A DNA stretch of 64,000 nucleotides from JAVBJN01 sp031546985. Lineage in GTDB: Bacteria > Bacteroidota > Bacteroidia > Chitinophagales > Chitinophagaceae. The notes beneath the pieces are model-generated. The model ran no database searches and was not told the DNA's origin. It saw only the letters and a program-made list of their open reading frames with translations. Shown here piece by piece: positions 8,713 through 18,054 of this stretch. Where the stretch lies: positions 1 through 64,000 of the forward strand of contig JAVBJN010000026.1 in NCBI GenBank assembly GCA_031546985.1. Reading direction: 5' to 3'. Numbering within the stretch: the stretch's first letter is position 1; the number at the start of each line of letters is the position of its first letter. The position numbers and the translations under genes are program-made.

Positions 8713-9015
8713 TTGTATCTTCGAATATTATATTTTACTTTTAGAAAAGAAGCTGCTTTAGCAGTGACTATCAGATAAATAGATGAGTTTGAAATAGACT
8801 GATTTTAGCTAAAATTACAACCTGTAACATGTAATTGAAGCGGTATCTGCAACCGGTAAGCCCTTGCCGGTTTGTAATAAGATATAAGCGCCGGAAACGG
8901 CAAAGATGTTAAGAACCACCACCACAGTGATACTATTTTGTGGTTATCGTACCCCGGAATAAGTTATTGCTACCAGATGATCCCGGAAGGAGTTACTCCT
9001 TCCGGGATTGCTGTT
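8713..9015 (+). ncRNA. Candidate structured RNA with intrinsic terminator
   Basis: A TTG at 8713-8715 and a near-consensus TACTTTTA at 8736-8743 are spaced 20 bases apart. The next 270 bases contain no long reading frame but many hairpins: CTGC-TTTA-GCAG, the palindrome ATTTTAGCTAAAAT, ATTACA/TGTAAT, a long stem combining TATCT/AGATA with AACCGG/CCGGTT, a GCCG-GAAA-CGGC tetraloop, and AACCAC/GTGGTT. The end is a 13-bp stem (8980-8992 with 8996-9008) followed by a T-run. I do not recognise 6S RNA, SRP RNA, tmRNA or RNase P. This is inferred from structure alone. Confidence 0.4.
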
Positions 9016-9017
9016 TT
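8980..9017 (+). terminator. Rho-independent terminator
   Basis: ATCCCGGAAGGAG and CTCCTTCCGGGAT form a perfect 13-bp stem with a TTA loop, and the T-run GCTGTTTTTTA follows on the plus strand. No plus-strand protein gene ends nearby, which is part of the case for a small RNA here. Confidence 0.75.
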
Positions 9018-9027
9018 TTAAAAATGT

Positions 9028-9666
9028 CTATTTGTGTTTAGAGCCAAAAGGCGTACGTTTTACCAGGTAGTCGATGGTAGAATTATACGCATCCATGCCG
9101 CTGCCGAAGGGAGTTCTGCTTTCGGAGTAGATGGTGTTTCCGGTGTCGATATAGATGGTGAGTTTCACTTTCTGGTCGTACTCTACGGTGGTAGAAGAGC
9201 TGGTGCTGGAGTAGCTGGAGCCAGACGATTTGGAGTCTTTTTTGCCTTCGTCTTTGGTTTGGGTGTTTTTGTCTTTATACGATGCAACACCGCTACCACT
9301 GGTGTAAGAACCTTTATTGGTTACTTCGAGTCCGCCAAAAAGAACGTATTGTACGCCCAGCATAGCCGCTACATCTTTGGGCAGGGTAGCGTTGAGGTCT
9401 TTAACGGTAATGTTGTTTTTGGCCAGTATGGAATTGGTAACCCGGGTATCCTGCACGGTTACGGCAGGCGCATTTTTGCGAAACGAGTTGGCGCAGCTTT
9501 CCTGCACCTGCGATGACATGGACTCCGCAGTTATGCCCGGATCGTTAGATACGATTTCGAACGGAAGTATAGCAATCTGTGCATTCTGGGCAGCGGTTCT
9601 CATGGCCAGCAGTGTCATGGCCGGTGCCAGGATCAGGGTAGTGAAAAGCATTTTCTTGTTGGACAT
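9028..9666 (-). CDS. Exported CsgG/LpoB-like protein
   Basis: This 212-residue protein has a signal peptide (residues 1-27, ending RTAAQ). The segment IAILPFEIVSNDPGIT, with later LGVQYVLFGGLEVT, resembles the fold of CsgG, FlgO and LpoB proteins, in which a short 'lPf' strand starts the domain and 'a..lgad.ll.G' closes its first half. The middle has a lysine-then-serine low-complexity insert (about residues 133-160). The C-terminal half is a beta-rich stretch (VKLTIYIDTGN). It has no lipobox, unlike CsgG. It may be a periplasmic accessory protein; the function is not determined. The gene stands alone. Confidence 0.65.
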   Translation of the reverse strand: MSNKKMLFTTLILAPAMTLLAMRTAAQNAQIAILPFEIVSNDPGITAESMSSQVQESCANSFRKNAPAVTVQDTRVTNSILAKNNITVKDLNATLPKDVAAMLGVQYVLFGGLEVTNKGSYTSGSGVASYKDKNTQTKDEGKKDSKSSGSSYSSTSSSTTVEYDQKVKLTIYIDTGNTIYSESRTPFGSGMDAYNSTIDYLVKRTPFGSKHK

Positions 9667-9912
9667 AAGACGATTATTTGATGTAGTTCTAAAATTATTG
9701 AAAATGTAGATTCAAACAGCATAAAAAAAATTATATGCTATAGCTTATAACCGAATGGGCTAAGGTATTGGCAGTGGAAGAAAGAGCATTGGCAAGCCTG
9801 TTTTTTGAAACTGCACAACGTTCTGCAGCTGCCATTTTAACCCAAGCCTTATTCGTTTGTTAAAGCTTGAGCATCAGCCACATTATAATTACCTACTAAG
9901 CGGTAAAAAGAT

Positions 9913-9920
9913 TATTTTTG
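9913..9920 (+). promoter_or_regulatory. Promoter -7 element for hmgA
   Basis: TATTTTTG matches TAnnTTTG and ends 20 bases before the ATG at 9941. It lies inside the longer open frame that begins at 9857, which argues for the downstream start. Confidence 0.6.
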
Positions 9921-9940
9921 TAACTCTTAATTCCTTAACA

Positions 9941-11098
9941 ATGCCTCATTATTATTCGTTAGGTAAGATTCCCCACAAGCGCCACACCCAGTTTCGTAAA
10001 CCGGATGGCGGTTTGTATTCAGAAGAACTGTTCAGCACAGAAGGTTTTAATTCAGATTATTCGCTGTTGTACCATGTGTACCCGCCCACGCAGATCATTC
10101 GCTGCGAAGAGCCGGTAGATGTGGCGCCTAAAATTGCTACGGATAATATACTGAAACACCGCAGTTTCCAGGGTTTTAAGGTAAAACCTGCCAAGGATTA
10201 CCTCGAAAGCCGTAAAGCGGTACTGGTAAACAACGACTGTCAGATCATTCTTGCTGCACCACAGGAGTCTATGAAGGATTATTTCTTCAAAAACGCCGAT
10301 GCGGATGAAGTGATTTTTGTGCATGAAGGAAGCGGTAAAATGGTTACGGCCTACGGCGAAATTCCTTTCAGCTACGGCGATTATGTAGTAGTGCCCCGCG
10401 GTACTATTTACCAGTTGCAGTTTAACGACAGCAACAACCGCCTGCTCATTACCCTGTCTTTTGGTCCTATCAGTTTTCCTAAACGTTACCAGAGCCGCTT
10501 TGGCCAATTGATGGAGCATTCTCCTTTCTGCGAAAGGGATATCCGCAAGCCCGAAAATCTGCAAACGATAGAAGAAACCGGCGAGTTCCTGATCAAAACC
10601 CAGAAGAAACATAAACTGTACGATATCTGGTACGCCAACCACCCGTTCGATGTTATAGGCTGGGATGGTTGCGATTACCCATATGCCATCAGTATTCACG
10701 ATTTTGAACCCATTACCGGCCGGGTACACCAGCCGCCTCCGGTGCACCAGACTTTCGATGGTCACAATTTTGTGATCTGCTCGTTTGTGCCCCGCTTGTT
10801 CGACTACCACCCGCTGGCCATTCCTGCTCCTTACAACCACAGCAATATCGATAGCGATGAAGTGCTGTATTATGTGGATGGCGAGTTTATGAGCCGCAAA
10901 CATGTGGAGAGGGGTATGATAACCCTGCACCCGGGTGGTATACCGCACGGCCCGCACCCCGGCGCTGTAGAAAAAAGCATTGGCGTAAAAGAAACACCGG
11001 AACTGGCGGTGATGATCGATACGTTTAACCCGCTGATGTTAACGGTAGATGCGATAGATATTGAAGACGCCGGTTACGCTATGAGCTGGGCCGAGTAA
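9941..11098 (+). CDS. hmgA: Homogentisate 1,2-dioxygenase
   Basis: This enzyme of about 385 residues opens the aromatic ring of homogentisate to maleylacetoacetate in tyrosine and phenylalanine breakdown. It is a two-domain cupin protein. The second half carries the conserved blocks CSFVPRLFDYHP, YNHSNIDSDEVLYYV and HPGGIPHGPHPG, which hold the likely iron ligands (about His300, Glu307, His336). It is shorter than the eukaryotic enzyme, as is usual in Bacteroidota. The frame opens at 9857, but MPHYYSLGKIPHKRHTQF at 9941 is the family N-terminus and follows a promoter element. hppD, the preceding step of the pathway, lies 183 bases downstream on the same strand. Confidence 0.95.
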   Translation: MPHYYSLGKIPHKRHTQFRKPDGGLYSEELFSTEGFNSDYSLLYHVYPPTQIIRCEEPVDVAPKIATDNILKHRSFQGFKVKPAKDYLESRKAVLVNNDCQIILAAPQESMKDYFFKNADADEVIFVHEGSGKMVTAYGEIPFSYGDYVVVPRGTIYQLQFNDSNNRLLITLSFGPISFPKRYQSRFGQLMEHSPFCERDIRKPENLQTIEETGEFLIKTQKKHKLYDIWYANHPFDVIGWDGCDYPYAISIHDFEPITGRVHQPPPVHQTFDGHNFVICSFVPRLFDYHPLAIPAPYNHSNIDSDEVLYYVDGEFMSRKHVERGMITLHPGGIPHGPHPGAVEKSIGVKETPELAVMIDTFNPLMLTVDAIDIEDAGYAMSWAE

Positions 11099-11281
11099 GC
11101 CCACCGGTTTTGTATACTGAGTATAAGGATCAATTTTAAATAAGACTATGAATCATTCATCAATCACAATTGGACGAAAATTATTGAGGATGCTGGCAAT
11201 GGCCGAGTGGAGCAGGACCTGTCAATACTAGTTTGGATTTAAATTATTTTATACTCAAAAAGAACAAAACGCTTATACATT

Positions 11282-12406
11282 ATGGAAACTGCAACACAAA
11301 CAACACCCGCAGCTACAGCTGACTTTTTACCATTAAATGGTACCGATTATATCGAAATGTATGTAGGTAATGCCAAACAATCGGCACACTACTACCAAAC
11401 TGCTTTTGGTTTTCAGCCGCTGGCATATGCCGGCCCGGAAACAGGCGTTCGCGACCGTGTTTCTTATGTGCTTATCCAAAACAAAATGCGCCTGATCCTC
11501 ACCACCGCGCTTAAATCTGACCATCCGATTGCGGAGCACCAGAAAAAACACGGCGATGGTGTAAAGGTGCTGGCATTGATGGTAGAAGATGCTTACGATG
11601 CCTACGAGCAAACCACCAAACGTGGCGCTAAATCATACATGGAGCCGGTAACTCTTACCGACGACCAGGGCGAAGTGCGCATGAGCGGTATCTTTACCTA
11701 CGGTGAAACCGCCCACGTGTTTGTAGAAAGAAAAAATTACAAAGGCATTTTTATGCCGGGTTATAAAGCCTGGAACCCACTGTACAAACCAGAACCTACC
11801 GGCCTGCTGTATGTAGACCATTGCGTAGGTAATGTGGGATGGAATCAAATGAACCCGTGGGTTAAGTTTTACGAAGATGTAATGGGCTTCCGTAACATTC
11901 TGTCGTTCGACGATAACGATATCTCTACCGAATACTCTGCACTCATGAGTAAAGTAATGAGTAACGGTAACGGTTATGTGAAATTCCCGATCAACGAGCC
12001 TGCCGAGGGTAAGAAAAAATCTCAGGTAGAAGAATACCTCGATTTCTACGAAGGCGAAGGTGTACAGCACATTGCAGTAGCTACCCACGACATCGTGGAT
12101 ACGGTAACCAAACTGAAATCGCGTGGTGTGGAATTCCTCACTATTCCGTCTAATTATTACGAAGACCTGGAAGAGCGCGTAGGTAAAATTGAAGAAGACA
12201 TTGCTCCGCTGAAAGAGCTGGGCATCCTGGTAGACCGCGATGATGAAGGTTACCTGCTGCAGATCTTCTCTAAACCTGTAGAAGACCGCCCAACTCTGTT
12301 CTTCGAAATCATTCAGCGTAAAGGCGCCAAATCTTTTGGTAAAGGCAACTTTAAAGCGCTGTTCGAATCACTGGAAAGAGAGCAGGATTTGCGCGGTAAC
12401 CTGTAA
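11282..12406 (+). CDS. hppD: 4-hydroxyphenylpyruvate dioxygenase
   Basis: This 374-residue protein has two vicinal-oxygen-chelate halves. The C-terminal half carries the iron-binding triad: His180 (LLYVDHCVGNVG), His263 (GVQHIAVATHD) and Glu342 (LFFEIIQRKG). It converts 4-hydroxyphenylpyruvate to homogentisate, the substrate of the upstream hmgA product, so the two genes supply consecutive steps of tyrosine catabolism. Fumarylacetoacetase and maleylacetoacetate isomerase are not in this window. A strong hairpin terminator follows at 12438. Confidence 0.96.
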   Translation: METATQTTPAATADFLPLNGTDYIEMYVGNAKQSAHYYQTAFGFQPLAYAGPETGVRDRVSYVLIQNKMRLILTTALKSDHPIAEHQKKHGDGVKVLALMVEDAYDAYEQTTKRGAKSYMEPVTLTDDQGEVRMSGIFTYGETAHVFVERKNYKGIFMPGYKAWNPLYKPEPTGLLYVDHCVGNVGWNQMNPWVKFYEDVMGFRNILSFDDNDISTEYSALMSKVMSNGNGYVKFPINEPAEGKKKSQVEEYLDFYEGEGVQHIAVATHDIVDTVTKLKSRGVEFLTIPSNYYEDLEERVGKIEEDIAPLKELGILVDRDDEGYLLQIFSKPVEDRPTLFFEIIQRKGAKSFGKGNFKALFESLEREQDLRGNL

Positions 12407-12437
12407 GGTTTTACCCCCGAAAATTGTTAAATTTGTC

Positions 12438-12469
12438 AAATCCCATCCGTTTTGGATGGGATTTGTGTT
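12438..12469 (+). terminator. Terminator after hppD
   Basis: AAATCCCATCC and GGATGGGATTT form an 11-bp stem around GTTTT, followed by GTGTT. It separates the tyrosine genes from the L,D-transpeptidase gene. Confidence 0.75.
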
Positions 12470-12492
12470 AAATTGTATGATTACAGAAGTAT

Positions 12493-13314
12493 ATGGTGCT
12501 TATGAATTGGATTAAAAGGGTTTTATGGGTAGCGATAGGTATAGCTGCCATGAGTGTAACCGATGCCAGGGCGCAGGGCGGAACGGATGCTGCTTTTAAA
12601 CAGTTTCAGCTTTCCTTTAACCGTGTAAACCAGGCTTACGGAAAGTATTTCGATTATTTTAAGAAGACTTTCGACCAGGCGGGTGTGCCTTTTCCGCCTA
12701 AGGAAATTTATATCCGGTCTTTTAAACTGAATGGTGAGCTGGAAGTATGGGTGCGCCCCGAAAAGAGCGACACCTTTATGATGTTTAAAAAATACAAGGT
12801 TTGCTCCCTGAGCGGTGATGCGGGACCCAAACGTAAGGAAGGCGACAAGCAGGTGCCGGAAGGGTTTTATTTTATTGATGAATTTAACCCCAAAAGCGAT
12901 TTTTACCTGTCGTTGCTGGTAAGTTACCCCAACTATTCCGATCTCATGCTGGGCGATAAAGGCAAGCCCGGTGGCGATATTTATATTCACGGTGGTTGTA
13001 TTACCGTAGGTTGCCTGCCTATGACCAACGAAGGTATAGAAGAGATTTATACCCTTTGCCTGGTGGCGCGCGCCAATGGACAAACCTATATTCCGGTACA
13101 TATTTTTCCAACCCGTTTTAACCGCGATGGTTTAAACTACCTGGGCAAAGCCTTTATGAGCGATACCACCAAACAACGCTTTTGGGTAGACCTCAAAAAG
13201 GGATACGATTATTTTGAAAAGAAACACATTGTACCACCGGTAATGTACACGCCCGAAGGCCGTTATGTAACACCAGAAACCGGCAATTTTGCCCGTAAGG
13301 TGCAACAGCCTTAA
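12493..13314 (+). CDS. L,D-transpeptidase family protein (YkuD domain, YafK-like)
   Basis: This 273-residue exported protein has a signal peptide (residues 1-28, ending DARAQ). The YkuD domain spans roughly residues 70-210. The catalytic block is YIHGGCITVGCLPM, with His166 and the likely nucleophile Cys174, arranged as in the YafK/DpaA subgroup, where the last Cys follows a small residue and Gly. Members of this family cross-link or trim peptidoglycan or its attached lipoproteins in the periplasm. Which reaction this one catalyses cannot be told from the sequence. The ATG at 12502 is an alternative start. A terminator follows. Confidence 0.87.
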   Translation: MVLMNWIKRVLWVAIGIAAMSVTDARAQGGTDAAFKQFQLSFNRVNQAYGKYFDYFKKTFDQAGVPFPPKEIYIRSFKLNGELEVWVRPEKSDTFMMFKKYKVCSLSGDAGPKRKEGDKQVPEGFYFIDEFNPKSDFYLSLLVSYPNYSDLMLGDKGKPGGDIYIHGGCITVGCLPMTNEGIEEIYTLCLVARANGQTYIPVHIFPTRFNRDGLNYLGKAFMSDTTKQRFWVDLKKGYDYFEKKHIVPPVMYTPEGRYVTPETGNFARKVQQP

Positions 13315-13336
13315 CAGATTTAAAAAACATAGTTAG

Positions 13337-13375
13337 ATGCTGCTTCGCGTAAATGCGGAGCAGCATTTTTTATTT
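13337..13375 (+). terminator. Terminator after the L,D-transpeptidase gene
   Basis: ATGCTGCT pairs with AGCAGCAT (13337-13366, with extra internal CGC/GCG pairing), then TTTTTTATTT follows. Confidence 0.75.
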
Positions 13376-13420
13376 ACCCGGGTTACTAACCATTATAAGG
13401 GCAATCATATCGCAGATAAG

Positions 13421-13530
13421 GTGTCTGAGCCCCGCATAGGCGGGACAAACTTTGTCGAATGACTGGTGTCTGAGCTTGTCGAAGACCCGGTCTCAAAGTC
13501 CTGCATGAGCGGGACGGGCTCTGTCGAAGA
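13421..13530 (+). repeat. Dispersed TGAGC...GTCGAAG elements, cluster of two to three
   Basis: GTCTGAGCCCCGCATAGGCG with GGACAAACTTTGTCGAA, then GTCTGAGCTTGTCGAAG, then GAGCGGGACGGGCTCTGTCG. The cluster lies between two terminators in the convergent gap, away from coding sequence. Confidence 0.65.
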
Positions 13531-13615
13531 CAAAGATCATGACCGCGCTTCAAAGGAGCCTGCCAGTAGGGTCGCTTAATATCATCCTTTCTATGTAAAA
13601 CCTTTTTTACAGGCA

Positions 13616-13650
13616 TGAAAAAGCCCGGCAGAGTAAGTACTGCCGGGCTT
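13616..13650 (-). terminator. Terminator of the 1.3-kb-residue T9SS cargo gene
   Basis: AAGCCCGGCAG (13621-13631) pairs with CTGCCGGGCTT (13640-13650). On the minus strand a T-run follows. It lies 20 bases past the stop codon at 13670. Confidence 0.8.
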
Positions 13651-13669
13651 TTAAGTTTGGTAGTATCTA

Positions 13670-16600
13670 TTACTTAATTACCGTGAGCATCAGACTTACT
13701 TTACTACCGCCCGAAGAGAGCATAATGTAGTAAGTGCCAGGCGCAATACCAGCAAGCGATTGTTGCAGCGTATTCTCTCCCATATTAACCGCAAATGAAA
13801 CCGGTGCCAGTATGGTACGGCCGGTAATATCTGCCAGCAGCAGGGTAGCTGTTCCGCTTTTTGAAGCGGTAAAGCTTACGTTAACCTGGTTGGTAGCAGG
13901 GTTGGGCCATGCGTTTAATGCATTCCATCCTTCCGGAAGGTCGGCCAGGCCAGCATAAGGTGCAATCTTAACGGTTCTCTGCACGGAGTCTTTACCACAA
14001 TCATTGGTTTGTACCATTTTAAGAATATAGGTACCAGATGCAGTGTAGGTATGGATCGGAGCATTGCCGGTAGCGCTGTTGCCATCTCCGAACGTCCAGG
14101 CATAAGTACCGCCACCGGTAGATTGGTTGGTGGGGGTAATAATATGGCCATTTACGTTTATCGTAACATCACTATTGGGCAGGTCTTTAATTTTTACACC
14201 CACAGTGCCGGGGGTGCCAGCACAATCGGACAGCGCTTTTATTTTCCAGTCATAGAAATAGTAATAATAATCGTAGTTGTCGGCAGTAGTGGTTTTACTG
14301 GTGGTAATGGTTACCGGCCATTGTGGTGCCGATAGCGGGAACCCGGTAAACGGAAAATCGCGGATGATTCCGCTAACACCATTTGCCGATTTGAGACGGA
14401 TAGCATAGTTGCTGCCGGCTGGTATAAATGTTTTAACCGGTACCATTTGTTTAATGGTAGGATCTGCATTGGTAAAGGGATAGGTCCAGGTAGAGAGTAT
14501 GCCCGGCTGCGGACAGTCGGCACATGATATTACTTCTACAGATACATTGCCTGTACCCGAAACATACATACCTACAGAGTCGAGTATGCAATCGGAATGA
14601 GCGCTAAAGTTGAGTCCGTAACCAAGGTAGATGGCAGATGAACTCCAGTTGGGATGCCTGGTGGCAGGAGCCGCAGATACGGGAATGAAGCGTTTGTTCA
14701 GCACCGTAAAGGTATCGGACTGTGTGAGTACAGGAGTAGTATTGGTCGTATAATCGGGTCTGTCTACACCCGGTATGCCAGCGTACCACAGCGCTACCGT
14801 ACTATCGGGGTTGGTTACCGAAACACTGCCTTGCACACAATAGGTGCTGTCGAATGAAGGCGCAGCTCCTGGTGCTGCAACCACATATACCGTGCGCACA
14901 AGGGTATCGTTGCTGCTTGCCGCGTCGTTGGTGTAGGTGAGGTAAAACCGCACATCGTAAGTGCCCGGTGCACCAAAGGGTATGTTACCCACGGCTATGG
15001 TATCAGATTCATTGTATCCGAGGCTGCCGGGATAGGTGTAGTTCAGGGTAGAAGGTTGTCCGTTTACCAATGCTTTAATGCTAAAGTTAGCAGCATTTAA
15101 GCCACCGTTGTTTTTAACATACAAGCGCGCTGCTGCCGGGCTGTTGGCACAGGCTACCGTTTGAAAAGACTGCACACCCGTGATTGCCATATCTGCAGGG
15201 GTAAGGTTTATAACCTGGAAACTGTCTATGTCTACAAAAACGTTTCCGCTGGCCGATGTTTTACGTGCCAGGAAGTGTACACGCAAGCGGTTGCCTGCAA
15301 AGGCCGCAAGGGAGCGGTTAGGGGCGTTTACCAACGCCGCAGAGTTGGTTTGCATACCCGCGTGAATCTTAAGCAATGTATCTCTCCATGCACCGCAATT
15401 GGCTACGCCTACCACATACAGGGTATCGCCTGCTGCCATTGGCGCGGTGGCGCCGTTTGAGTTGGCCATGCGGTATTTAAAGCGGAGAAAGGTACTGGTG
15501 GTTATGTTGTCGATGGTAATACTTTGGGCGCTGTCTACCGTATTGGTAGTAATAGCGCCAAAGCTGGTGCGCATCATTTTGGTGGTACCGGTGGTAGAAG
15601 CCAGTGGGAATACCGTGTTTTTAGCATTCCAGTCAAAATTGGCCAGTGAAGCACCTTCAAAGGTCTGCACATAGGGTACAGATGCTAGCGGGCTGCCCTG
15701 GAAGGAAGAGACATAAGAGGTATCATTCCTTTTATAGGTATCGGCAGTAAGCGCGCTCCATGCCTGTACTTTGTAATAGTAGGTAGCATTGGGCAATGGT
15801 ACCTGCTGGGTAAAGGTGTAATAAATGCTGGTGCCAGGCGCAATGGTTTGGGTAATGGTTTCGGGACCATAAGTTACCGTATTAAAGCTGGGGCCCGATT
15901 TGAAATACATGGGAATATTGCTCACCGGTTGTGTACCGGCATTGGTTACCCGCACCGTAAGCGGCATATTGAGGTTAAAGCAATTGCCATTGTTCAGCGA
16001 AGGCGTCATAATAGAATCTACCATCACATCGGTGGGCAGCAGTTCCATCAGCTCAATATTGTCGAGTGTAATAGATCCGGTGCTTGCATTGTCGTATTTA
16101 CGAATGCCTCCGAAATAGATGCCCGTGTTGGGTACACTAAACACGGTTTCCATGCGGCGGTACATCTCCTGGTTGGTAAGCAGGGGCATACCATTGTTGT
16201 AAGCTACCGGCGACATGAATTTGGTGCTGATCACATTTATGCTATCAGGCGTTGGCACACGGCCCACACCAATCCGCAAACTATCGGTGGCCGTAAAGTA
16301 AGGGGCCATTTTAAAGTAATGGGTAAACCGGTATTGTTTGCCTTGCTCCAGGAAAATGCCCGGTGTATACAAGGCATCATCGGCATTATTGCTGCTGATG
16401 TTGGCTATGCCACGGTAAGCATTGCTGTAAGCAAGCTGGGTAGCCCATCCGTTGCCACCATAAATGGTAGATTGTACACCTATCGTAAGGCATTCAGGCA
16501 CTTTGTTGTCGCCGCCTATGTTTTCAAAACCTTCAAAGTATGGGGCTTGTATAGCGGTAGCGTTAATTTTTACAGCATTGCTGTACACTGCCTGCGAGGT

Positions 16601-17626
16601 AGCGGTACAGGTAGCCTGCAGGCGGTACCATTTGGCGGTAGTATCTCTGAAACGTGCCGTGCGGTACTGAAAATTGGTAGCACCCTCGCCATCGGTTACA
16701 TTGGCCCAGCTGGTATTGTTGGCCGATACCTGCCATTGGTAGCTGAGGCCGCTGGTATAGCCCTGGGGCCTTAATGTTGCAAACTGCCCTGCGCAAATAG
16801 TCATGTTGGCGGGGAGTTGCAATGCAGCGGTGTTCAGGTTACAAGGGGAGGGCGGAGTCCAGGTAAACTTAAGATTGGTAGGGAATGTAGCTGCACCCAG
16901 CATGGTAGGCCTCAGGCGCACATTGGTTTGCTCTATCATAGAATCGAGCCTGGCATACCGGGGCAGGTTGGTGCCGGTTACATATTTAATATTGGTACGG
17001 GCCACTGCCTTTCCGGTAAAGAGTGTACTGTCTGCAAGCCTTAAACCAATTTCTGTGGTGTAGTTGCTGGGCGAAAAAGTGCTGTAGCAAAAATCAATAA
17101 CGTTGGAGGTTTCGTGCAGTTTTACCTGTATGTTCCAGTTGGCCGAGCGCAGGTTGCGCCATTCAACGGTAAAAACCCGGTTGGGGCTGGTGCCGCTCAC
17201 ATCCGTACGAATGCCCGTATTGAGCCCGGGCTGGTTGCTTTGCGTAAGGCTGAAATTGCCCGCCAGCGGAGAGATGAGGCCAGCATAATACGGCATCTGG
17301 GTCATGGGGGTTAGAAAATGGGTGGTATACTGCGGTGTAGGTGCAGCGCCTGTTTTCTTAAGCGCACAAAAACCGGCAAGATCTATATATAATGAGTCGG
17401 ATGTGATATTGCCCAGTGTAAAGTAAAATGGCAATTGTATAGGATAGGTACGGCGCAGGTTACCATTACCGCCAGCACCTACAGTGTCCAATGGTATGTT
17501 GGTGGTGGTTAAACCCGTATAGGTTTCTGTGGTTTGCGTAAAAGCGTATTCACCCAGCTGCGCACTGGACCGTATCGAAAAAAAGAGGCATAGCAATAGC
17601 GTTAGGAGTAGAGATGTCTGCTTCAT
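13670..17626 (-). CDS. Large secreted T9SS cargo with Ig-like, jelly-roll and PKD domains
   Basis: This protein of about 1318 residues begins with a signal peptide (MKQTSLLLTLLLCLFFSIRS, then SAQ). The frame opens 14 codons earlier, but this Met fits a signal peptide. Domains seen in order are a beta-rich N-terminal part; an Ig-like repeat (TICAGQFATLRPQG...YQWQVS); regions that look like 'choice-of-anchor' jelly rolls (APYFEGFENIGG, VPYVQTFEGA); CARDB-like repeats; a PKD domain (YAWTFGDGNS...YTASGTYIL); and a type A sorting domain of about 80 residues with NAWPNPATNQ and a final GTYYIMLSSG. It is exported by T9SS and probably anchored at the cell surface, with adhesion or binding as the likely job. 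No enzyme motif is visible. Confidence 0.88.
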   Translation of the reverse strand: MKQTSLLLTLLLCLFFSIRSSAQLGEYAFTQTTETYTGLTTTNIPLDTVGAGGNGNLRRTYPIQLPFYFTLGNITSDSLYIDLAGFCALKKTGAAPTPQYTTHFLTPMTQMPYYAGLISPLAGNFSLTQSNQPGLNTGIRTDVSGTSPNRVFTVEWRNLRSANWNIQVKLHETSNVIDFCYSTFSPSNYTTEIGLRLADSTLFTGKAVARTNIKYVTGTNLPRYARLDSMIEQTNVRLRPTMLGAATFPTNLKFTWTPPSPCNLNTAALQLPANMTICAGQFATLRPQGYTSGLSYQWQVSANNTSWANVTDGEGATNFQYRTARFRDTTAKWYRLQATCTATSQAVYSNAVKINATAIQAPYFEGFENIGGDNKVPECLTIGVQSTIYGGNGWATQLAYSNAYRGIANISSNNADDALYTPGIFLEQGKQYRFTHYFKMAPYFTATDSLRIGVGRVPTPDSINVISTKFMSPVAYNNGMPLLTNQEMYRRMETVFSVPNTGIYFGGIRKYDNASTGSITLDNIELMELLPTDVMVDSIMTPSLNNGNCFNLNMPLTVRVTNAGTQPVSNIPMYFKSGPSFNTVTYGPETITQTIAPGTSIYYTFTQQVPLPNATYYYKVQAWSALTADTYKRNDTSYVSSFQGSPLASVPYVQTFEGASLANFDWNAKNTVFPLASTTGTTKMMRTSFGAITTNTVDSAQSITIDNITTSTFLRFKYRMANSNGATAPMAAGDTLYVVGVANCGAWRDTLLKIHAGMQTNSAALVNAPNRSLAAFAGNRLRVHFLARKTSASGNVFVDIDSFQVINLTPADMAITGVQSFQTVACANSPAAARLYVKNNGGLNAANFSIKALVNGQPSTLNYTYPGSLGYNESDTIAVGNIPFGAPGTYDVRFYLTYTNDAASSNDTLVRTVYVVAAPGAAPSFDSTYCVQGSVSVTNPDSTVALWYAGIPGVDRPDYTTNTTPVLTQSDTFTVLNKRFIPVSAAPATRHPNWSSSAIYLGYGLNFSAHSDCILDSVGMYVSGTGNVSVEVISCADCPQPGILSTWTYPFTNADPTIKQMVPVKTFIPAGSNYAIRLKSANGVSGIIRDFPFTGFPLSAPQWPVTITTSKTTTADNYDYYYYFYDWKIKALSDCAGTPGTVGVKIKDLPNSDVTINVNGHIITPTNQSTGGGTYAWTFGDGNSATGNAPIHTYTASGTYILKMVQTNDCGKDSVQRTVKIAPYAGLADLPEGWNALNAWPNPATNQVNVSFTASKSGTATLLLADITGRTILAPVSFAVNMGENTLQQSLAGIAPGTYYIMLSSGGSKVSLMLTVIK

Positions 17627-18054
17627 TAGTGTTTGGGGTTTGACCTTAAAAATAAGGGATTCTTCCAAAGATTGGTATACATGGGCCGCTTAGTTATCGC
17701 CAATAAAATCACTTGTGGCATTAAGTTGCTGTCTTTTAATTTGTTACAGCAGAAGGTATTTGAAAAATAGATAATTGTTTAAAGTTATAAATTAATTAGT
17801 TATTCAATTATGTATGTGGGTAATGCTAAATTTAAAATGTAATCATATGTAATACCTTATAGCTAATGAAGATTCCGGCTGTATTTGCAGACGAAAATAT
17901 CGGCTTATAACCGTACTGCGTTTTTACAAAGTATGGCGTTTTATTTTATTTCTATGTGATTGATTAAAAGTGTGGTTTGTGGGTTATTTAGACAGCGAAT
18001 GCCAATATTTTTATAGCTTTATGCTTACCATTTCCACAAAAAAGAACACGCAAT
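17627..18054. other. AT-rich divergent intergenic region
   Basis: About 430 bases separate two divergent genes. The region is AT-rich and must hold both promoters. TATTTTTA and TAGCTTTA just upstream of the hydrolase gene are near matches to the -7 consensus, with A in place of the last G. I see no gene, repeat or strong hairpin. Confidence 0.5.

Noticed and set aside
8713..9015. 6S, SRP, tmRNA or RNase P RNA
   Set aside because: The conserved sequence signatures of these RNAs (for example the SRP tetraloop region or a tRNA-like end with a tag reading frame) were not found. It is left as an unidentified candidate.
15848..16774. 308-codon plus-strand frame opposite the large T9SS cargo
   Set aside because: The T9SS protein on minus is continuous, with clear domains. 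The plus frame shows no motif.
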